Positions 59,761-64,000 of a stretch of DNA of 64,000 nucleotides are shown here, in pieces. Origin of the DNA: Sipunculus nudus (lineage: Eukaryota; Annelida; Sipuncula; Golfingiida; Sipunculidae); contig CM049310.1 in NCBI GenBank assembly GCA_026874595.1, forward strand, positions 40,055,558 to 40,119,557, read 5' to 3'. How positions within the stretch are numbered: position 1 is the first letter of the stretch; each line of letters begins with the position of its first letter. Below the pieces are notes generated by a model. The model made no database searches, was not told the DNA's origin, and worked only from the letters and a program-made list of their open reading frames with translations. The position numbers were made by a program, and so were the translations under genes.

Positions 59761-61878
59761 ATAAATTGTTTGTGATTTAAATATCACAATATAAGGATGA
59801 TATAAAGGTACTGCTAAAGTACACAGAGAGGTTCTGACAAACCATAAAATGGCATTTAAATCAATTAGGTGTTTTCAAAAACAACATTTGTATCAGGTAA
59901 CCGTAATAGGATTTTATGAAACATGACTATCTGATTGAATTTAATAAGTCTGCTTGAATTGTTAAATGAACAAAATTACAACTCTAAAAAATTTAATGAG
60001 GAAATTTAGTCAAATGAGACCACAGGTAATAAGACACACAATTACTGAAAAAAAACCTACTTCATTGCCTTTGTCCTTTTCTCTCTCACATTTAAGGTTC
60101 TTTTCCATATCAGTCATGGCTCCTGCAGTATAAAGAACAAATGTATTCACATGTTAAAAAATGTACAATATACAAAATAATATTTAAAAGATGTCTTTTC
60201 AACCATCACACATGGTTTCTACCACTGTAGTTAAACTACATGACAATAATTCAAAATCCTTTCTATGTTTTTTCCCTACTGTGTCTTTCATATTAAAAAA
60301 AGAATAAAATTTTTATTGACTCAAAATTAAAAATTTCAGTTTTAAGGTAATTAGAAACTAGATAGAGGTAAAACAAACAACTAAATGGCTTTTGAAATAA
60401 TGTTGTTAAGTTTAATATTGGACTTCTAAAAGTGGCTTACTATTACTAGATTCTCAAAATATTGTACCATAGTTTTAAATGTCTCAAAATGATAAAACAT
60501 CATGTGAAAATCAATGAAAAGTAAAAAAAAAATATGGTTACCAATAGAAAGAACACTGTACCAGGTTTAAATTAAGAATACTTTATTGGGTCTATTATAA
60601 TTTAGAATAACGTTTCTATTGATTTAAAGATACAAGTCTTTGCCAGTTGTGCTTACTTAAATCACAGTCAACCCTTGGTGTATTTATTTTTTATAAAACA
60701 CATATATAGATAACAGATAAAGAGGCTTTGTTTCATACCTTGAGAGCTGATTTCTGCTGGTAGTTCAGGCTTGGTTTGTTTGGTCTGGCTGGCTCTGTTC
60801 TGTTTCTTCTCTGCTTCCTCCTGATCTATTTTGGCCAACTCTTCATCAACATTAACCCTACAGGTAAAAGCCAAGGTAAATTACCGGTGTTAAAGACAAA
60901 ATGTTACATTAGAATTATAAAACACTAAAGAAATCATGCCTGTAGACTTCAAGGAATACCATCCAATGGATTTTATTTGAGGAAATGTGTTTTTGTTACC
61001 AGATACTGGAACACTTTTGGTCATTAAATAAACTGTATCTAACAGTTGAATGAATAAGTTCAGCTAAATAGCTGTGGTATGTAGGAAGTTAAAGGCAAGA
61101 TAACCTGATTAAGGGTATACTATTTTTTAAAAATATAATCACAGATTTGTTGCCATGTTTGGTGTGTCTTTCAGTTTTCAAAGAGAATGTCATTCTGAAG
61201 TGTTGTCTAAAACGGATCTGATCTATTTTACACTTGTCCTTGTTAGGTAATTCTTTTAATTGGTTAAACTGCCTAGTCATGTGTTTTTGCACATGTAAAA
61301 TATTTTTGAAGCTATAACTTACTTATCCCATTCTTTATAATCCCTTGGCTTCACCCTTTTGTTAGATTTGGGAGCAGCTTCAGTTTTACGTTTATTCTGA
61401 AATGAAACAGTATGCTGTAAATTAATATGATATCAACAATTCCCTGCATAGCCATATCATAAAATACATTGAATAATAATACAGTCTGCTTTTATACTGA
61501 TTTAATCCAATTGGAAACACCAAAAATTTATAGCTCTACACAACCATAACATTATCAAGATAGCACATATTCTGCAAGTTGATGCATATGAGGAAGATTC
61601 ATGCAAAACCAGTCTTGCCATCAAGCCTATCATGCACCGCATCTACAGGTTATATGGCAAAACCCAACAGACTGAGTTTTAGCCATATATAAAGTGTCAC
61701 AATTTTACATTGATAATTGAAATCAGGATTCTAGTTGTCATCTTTTACTTATAAAATATCCTGACTGTACCTCCCCAAACTGAATTGTTGCTGAAGTTCC
61801 TCTAACAGGGGGCAGGTCTGTGTCACCACTGCCGGATTTCAGCGATTCCTCCCTTGTCTTCATGTCACTGCTCCATGA
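38588..61878 (-). CDS. SPAG1: sperm-associated antigen 1 (SPAG1), TPR co-chaperone for dynein-arm assembly, 18 exons, 5' partial
   Basis: Exons in transcript order: 61771-61878, 61323-61396, 60739-60857, 60061-60122, 59230-59329, 58740-58817, 57901-58007, 52681-53467, 51963-52137, 51317-51397, 46579-46795, 46224-46331, 44715-44804, 43922-44035, 43005-43101, 41987-42484, 41347-41442, 38588-38685. All have AG/GT borders and matching phases. They sum to 3009 bp, 1002 codons plus stop. Order of parts: LPPVRG and PRDYKEWDK motifs, TPR block 1, an acidic disordered linker, TPR block 2, WREKLPRMPAVP, TPR block 3, a second acidic linker, and an RPAP3_C domain. This is the SPAG1 layout. SPAG1 works in the cytoplasm with HSP90/HSP70 and RUVBL/PIH proteins to pre-assemble axonemal dyneins, so sperm and ciliated cells are the expected sites. 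It is longer than the vertebrate protein because of its linkers. The N-terminal exons lie past 64000. The 42484 acceptor is the least certain. Confidence 0.94.
39562..41337. mobile_element. TA-flanked DNA transposon without transposase, beside a SPAG1 splice donor
   Basis: The left terminus CCGTAAAAAACCGCATATAC and the reverse complement of the right one, CCGTAAAAACTCGCATATAA, match at most positions for about 26 bp. TA lies at both borders (39560-39561 and 41338-41339), as for Tc1/mariner/pogo-type elements. The interior (1.8 kb) has no transposase frame and is locally CpG-rich (about 40150-40330), so it is a non-autonomous or cargo-bearing derivative. Its right border is seven intron bases from the end of SPAG1 exon 41347-41442. 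Confidence 0.75.
43005..46795 (-). CDS. SPAG1 TPR block 3 exons and second acidic motif
   Basis: Exons 46579-46795, 46224-46331, 44715-44804, 43922-44035 and 43005-43101. The first carries WREKLPRMPAVP and a Pro/Gln linker, then opens a three-repeat TPR: KAQGNKCVQAGQYDQAVLHY, YTNRALCYLKISK, NVKALFRRAQANK, then the capping YTDSLNDLKRLLQVDP. The clamp residues Lys and Asn (KAQGN), Asn (TNRA) and Lys/Arg (VKALFRR) for an EEVD peptide are present. Exon 43005-43101 encodes KSKRRVLIEEESSSEED, an echo of KGRRMVITEVEGSSDEEE in the large linker exon. Confidence 0.92.
46896..47040. repeat. poly-C tract and AAAAGCCCC-rich low-complexity stretch
   Basis: A run of 12 C is followed by several loose copies of (A)nGCCCCC(T/A)CT. 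The wording recalls the AAAAGCCCACATACCCC unit of the minisatellite at 34657-35905. It directly precedes the left end of the family C element. Confidence 0.6.
47052..50182 (-). mobile_element. Helitron-like element, family C, ~17 copies of a ~177-bp monomer
   Basis: On the minus strand it begins ATGCCCCCGCC (plus 50172-50182). It ends with the inverse GGCGGGGGCAT (plus 47075-47085), a perfect hairpin GTGTCG-TTC-CGACAC (plus 47058-47072), AT and CTAG (47052-47055), followed by T. Between lie head-to-tail monomers of about 177 bp. Each contains GGTCAAAAGTAGGTCAACC, CTCGATCTGTAACTGG, CACACACCAAAAATCAGGCC and GTCCGTACATGTGTAT. Near the right end ATGACGGA is repeated. No protein frame of its own is present; the open frames of ~118 codons are repeats of each other. 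Confidence 0.78.
48150..49215. repeat. 533-bp higher-order repeat (three monomers) duplicated in family C
   Basis: Positions 48179-48535 and 48712-49068 differ by only a couple of bases at a 533-bp offset, far more alike than neighbouring monomers. A third related start lies at 49425. The trimer was copied as a block, as in unequal crossover of satellite DNA. Confidence 0.85.
50183..51316. other. SPAG1 intron right of family C, with a SINE
   Basis: Apart from the SINE at 50590-50880 this part of the intron is AT-rich (runs of ATTATATTAAG and similar) with no recognisable element. Confidence 0.6.
50590..50880 (+). mobile_element. tRNA-derived SINE, plus orientation
   Basis: The tRNA-like head GTGGAGGCGTATAATGGATA, GGGCGCTAGACTTGTGGC, has a box B GGTTCGTGTCC at 50647-50657. 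The body reads AAAGTCTTTACCACAAGGGT, GGAGTGAATGGGTACTGG, and ends near AACCAGGAAGGCAAAC. It is the same family as the minus-strand copy at 19236-19504, but its box B is closer to the consensus, so this copy is probably younger. It is not a functional tRNA gene, since no full cloverleaf follows. Confidence 0.8.
51317..53467 (-). CDS. SPAG1 acidic linker and TPR block 2 exons
   Basis: The 787-bp exon (52681-53467) encodes KTLNEVDKHLEEQKVKGRRM, a run of Glu and Ser, and a ~150-residue Gly/Glu/Thr/Ala-rich disordered stretch with a Pro run (PPAPPPPLPPGG). It ends in the first TPR helix pair, VLKDKGTMLYKSGQYAEAIE. Exons 51963-52137 (LYSNRAACKSKIGDCPGCI, KPLLRRAAAYE) and 51317-51397 (YDKAYIDFRQALGID) finish the block. 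The clamp Asn of the first helix, as in the KxxGN of blocks 1 and 3, is Thr here (KDKGT), while the later Asn and Lys/Arg positions are kept. Confidence 0.93.
53468..57900. other. 4.4-kb SPAG1 intron built largely of repeats
   Basis: It contains family B copy 2 (54113-55423). Degenerate continuations of its monomers run to about 55770 (GTAGATGGAGCCACCAG, GTAGGTGGCACCACCTG). A block with ACTGAGTGAACT..CTGTACCTGGCTGC repeated at about 40-60-bp steps lies at 55840-56110. An array of ~178-bp monomers with CAGCCAAAA lies at about 56640, 56818, 56998 and 57320. Its right end (57590-57660) is CGACGCA-rich and reads CATCGCATAAGCTCACAGG, another mobile-element-like end. No coding exon is seen. Confidence 0.7.
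54113..55423 (-). mobile_element. Helitron-like element, family B copy 2, with GGTGGCGCCACC array
   Basis: It has the same plan as the copy at 24544. CTAG lies at 54113-54116, a hairpin with one mismatch at 54124-54142, TGTATCCACC at 54144-54153 and its near-inverse GGCGGATACA at 55414-55423. Palindrome boxes, some with one or two changes, lie at about 54263, 54412, 54541, 54690, 54820, 54970 and 55097. The tail (GCGCAGCAGTTCACATGTGA, GGAGGAGTTCTCCGG) is shared with copy 1. The two copies stand alone in different genes, which shows B is a mobile unit in its own right. Confidence 0.75.
57901..61878 (-). CDS. SPAG1 N-terminal region and TPR block 1 exons
   Basis: Exon 61771-61878 has DLPPVRGTSATIQFGE and exon 61323-61396 has KRVKPRDYKEWDK, both conserved SPAG1 N-terminal motifs. 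Exon 60739-60857 is a Lys/Gln/Glu-rich helix (VDEELAKIDQEEAEKKQ). Exons 60061-60122, 59230-59329, 58740-58817 and 57901-58007 form three TPRs: EREKDKGNE, AYRAGDYTEAVQYYSRSL, FNNRALAHLKLEDW, YLRRGTSYKGKKEY. Lys and Asn (KDKGN), Asn (NNRA) and the Arg pair (YLRRG) fit a carboxylate clamp for chaperone tails. The exon upstream of 61878, which would hold the start, is not in the window. Confidence 0.93.
59708..59757. repeat. (AT)n microsatellite, ~25 units
   Basis: A pure alternating AT run lies in the SPAG1 intron between exons 60061-60122 and 59230-59329. It is likely to be length-variable. Confidence 0.95.
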
Positions 61879-61987
61879 CTGTAAGTTAATATAAATTATA
61901 TACAAAGTTATACACAGCTGTACCTTGCTGCTTTGTCCCTTGATTCCCACTATGCCCCCGTGCAATATATTTTTTCTCCTTAATAAA

Positions 61988-63500
61988 CTAGGGACCCATG
62001 GGTCTCGACGCTCAGCTGCATTTGTCTATAAGGATATATGTTTATGAGGTTTTCCAAAATATTGATCCTGTGATCAGTTTGAAGCCAACCTGTCTAACCA
62101 AACTGTAGTTATAATCCATAAACTAATTTGTGAATGGATTGGCCCTGTGACCTTAACCTTTGACCCTAAGACCCCCAAATCAAAAGGAAACTTCCCCTAT
62201 TGGCATGTGCACCACATGTTGATGATGGAAGGATCGAGATGAAAAGTTTGGCTTAAAATGCATCCACAATCTTTCTAAAATAGTGGATCCTGTGACCTTG
62301 ACCTTTGATCTCATGACCCAAGAATCAACAGTTCTTACTTTAGTGGTGGGCCATATAAAAGTCAAGTTTGAAACCAATATTTCAAACCAAACGGGTGTTA
62401 TCATCTGGACACTAATATGTGGATTGATGGCCTGCATGACCTTGATCTTGTGACCCCAAAATCCATAAGTTACTTCCACTATTGGCAGGTGAGCAACATC
62501 TGGAAGATATAATGTTTGGGACAGAAAGTTTGGCTAAAAATACATAAAAAATCTCTTTAAAGAAGTGGGTCCTGTGACCTTGACCTCTGGCCTTATGACC
62601 CCAAAATCAAAAGGGTTCTTACATTATTGGTGGGTCATATATAAGTGAAAATTGAAACCAATATGTCAATCTGAACTTGAGTTATCATCCAGAAACAAAT
62701 AAGTGGACAGATGGGCCTCTGTGACGATGGCCTTTGACCTTGTGACCCCCAAGATGATAAGCTTGGCTTAAAATGCAGCCATAATCTTTTTAAAAAGGTG
62801 AGTCCGGTGACCTTGACCTTTGACCTCATGACCCCAAAATCATATAGGTTCTTGCTTTAGTGGTAGGCCATATGTAAGGCAAGTTTGAAATCCATGAGTC
62901 AATACAACCTGGAGTTATCATCTGGAAACAAATTTGTGTGGATGGATGGATGGATGGACAGACAGACACACAGACAGACAGACAGGGTGATAACTATATG
63001 GCATCCACTGGTGATCAATAAACACACCAGGTTTTGGGACACCAGATGTAATTACAGCTGAGAAACTGACGTGATTGTTGTCATTTTATAGTAAAAAAAA
63101 ATGAAAAAATATTCGTTAAAAAAACAAAAAAATACAGGTGGCGCCACCACTTTTTAGGAACTGACAAAACTAGTCATGGTCAATATTCAAGGCAAGATTT
63201 ATGACAATCCATGCATTAATTATCAAGATATTGAAGGTTTTGTATTATATTTTTTATTATTCTTGGGGTACTTTCAAGCCCCATAGCTCGGAGGATAAAG
63301 GTTGCAGTGACCTAATTTAGGTTTCCAAGGAGATTTTATTGACCTCCCTGGATATTCACTTAGAAATTTCTAGGTCTAGCAGTTACGATTTGTGCCCTGC
63401 TAACGGCCGGCCGGACGCCCGGACGGCCGGATGCCCAGACGGACAACGGACAAAGCAACATTCCTAAACCTCAGTTGACTTACAGTCAGATGAGCTAAAA
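61988..63500 (-). mobile_element. Helitron-like non-autonomous repeat, family A copy 3, minus orientation
   Basis: On the minus strand it starts TTTTAGCTCATCTGACTGTA (plus side ends at 63500). It ends CAGCTGAGCG, the perfect palindrome GACCCATGGGTC (plus 61993-62004), and CTAG (61988-61991) then T. Just inside the start is a CGGCC/GTCC-rich stretch (63405-63450), and further in a (GGAT)n/(CAGA)n stretch (62936-62985). The interior is unlike copies 1 and 2: here ~140-bp monomers contain GTGACCTTGACCTTTGACC. GGTGGCGCCACC occurs once at 63138-63149. Confidence 0.72.
62144..62832. repeat. ~140-bp monomers with clustered TGACCT half-sites
   Basis: TGACC(T/C)-type clusters recur at about 62146, 62291, 62437, 62571, 62721 and 62807. 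The last reads TGACCT-TGACCT-T-TGACCT (62808-62826), three direct half-sites with spacers of 0 and 1. Other monomers keep two and a degenerate third. Confidence 0.8.
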
Positions 63501-64000
63501 ACTGGCCTCTCCAACAAATAGATTCTGACACGCTATATAATATTTTCTCTTCTGTTATGATCTCTCCCTTCAATCTTCTCTCTTCAACTTTGGTCTTTGA
63601 AGCTGACTCAAGTTCACATTAATCAAAATGGCAAAGCTAATTATATATAATGGATTATACTATCACAGAAACTGTACCTATGATCAAATACAAATACAAT
63701 ATTAAAGAAATTTTGAAAGGTACAGGTACTCCTAGACAAGCATAACAAAATATATACTGCTATACCTTCACAGCAATTAATGAAGCAAGATGCAAACTTT
63801 TTTGCTGACTTAACACCAAATTCTCTGATTATTATCTGTTGCCTTTTAATCTTAAAATTTTCTCTCTCTTTCTCTCTTGATTTTTGTTTCTACAAATTTT
63901 CTATTTTACCCTATTTTTCTTCTGCCATTTATCTCCCCTGGTCATCTTCCTTTTTGAAAGTGTTTCTCTTCATCTTAGATCAAAGCTTGCAACAATTATC

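Larger units (their letters stand above)
61879..64000. other. SPAG1 5' intron to the window end; no further exon recognised
   Basis: Besides the family A copy 3 (61988-63500), the last 500 bases are AT- and CT-rich (TTTCTCTCTCTTTCTCTCTT near 63860). No exon matching the missing SPAG1 N-terminus was found on the minus strand. Confidence 0.55.

Overview
This window looks like nuclear DNA of an invertebrate animal, most likely a bivalve mollusc. The evidence is AT-rich DNA, two multi-exon genes with GT/AG introns, a DIRS-type retrotransposon, tRNA-derived SINEs, and several families of Helitron-like repeats whose ends resemble mobile elements common in bivalve genomes. No prokaryotic operon, rRNA gene or CRISPR array is present. 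The species cannot be fixed from sequence alone.

Layout. Positions 1-3513 hold the 3' part of a GC-rich DIRS-like retrotransposon with a tyrosine recombinase; it is dead (RT deletion, frameshifts, an in-frame stop and a lost recombinase Arg). Positions 4342-27160 (+) hold twelve exons of a membrane-bound O-acyltransferase (MBOAT1/2 type, a lysophospholipid acyltransferase). They splice into one frame of 425 codons plus stop; the 5' exons lie before the window. Its introns carry a PIF/Harbinger-like MITE, Helitron-like repeats, a SINE, minisatellites, a decayed copy of one of its own exons, and a tandem array built from one of its splice acceptors. Positions 27161-38587 are a gene-free gap between the two convergent genes, with a ~35-bp minisatellite at 34657-35905. 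Positions 38588-61878 (-) hold eighteen exons of SPAG1, 1002 codons plus stop. SPAG1 is the TPR co-chaperone of dynein-arm assembly, with three TPR blocks and an RPAP3_C tail; its 5' exons lie beyond 64000. Its introns carry a TA-flanked DNA transposon next to a splice donor, a 3.1-kb element made of ~177-bp monomers, a SINE and further repeat arrays.

The two genes are not functionally linked: one acts in membrane phospholipid remodelling, the other in cytoplasmic assembly of ciliary dynein.

The most interesting signal is in the repeats. Three different families (A, B, C) share one end plan: a short inverted repeat whose second copy lies just inside a small hairpin, followed by a CTAG or CTTG terminus. 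Each carries its own tandem array. This suggests one Helitron2/HINE-type mobilisation system using many array cargoes. In family B the 12-bp palindrome GGTGGCGCCACC recurs at strictly alternating ~149/129-bp spacing.
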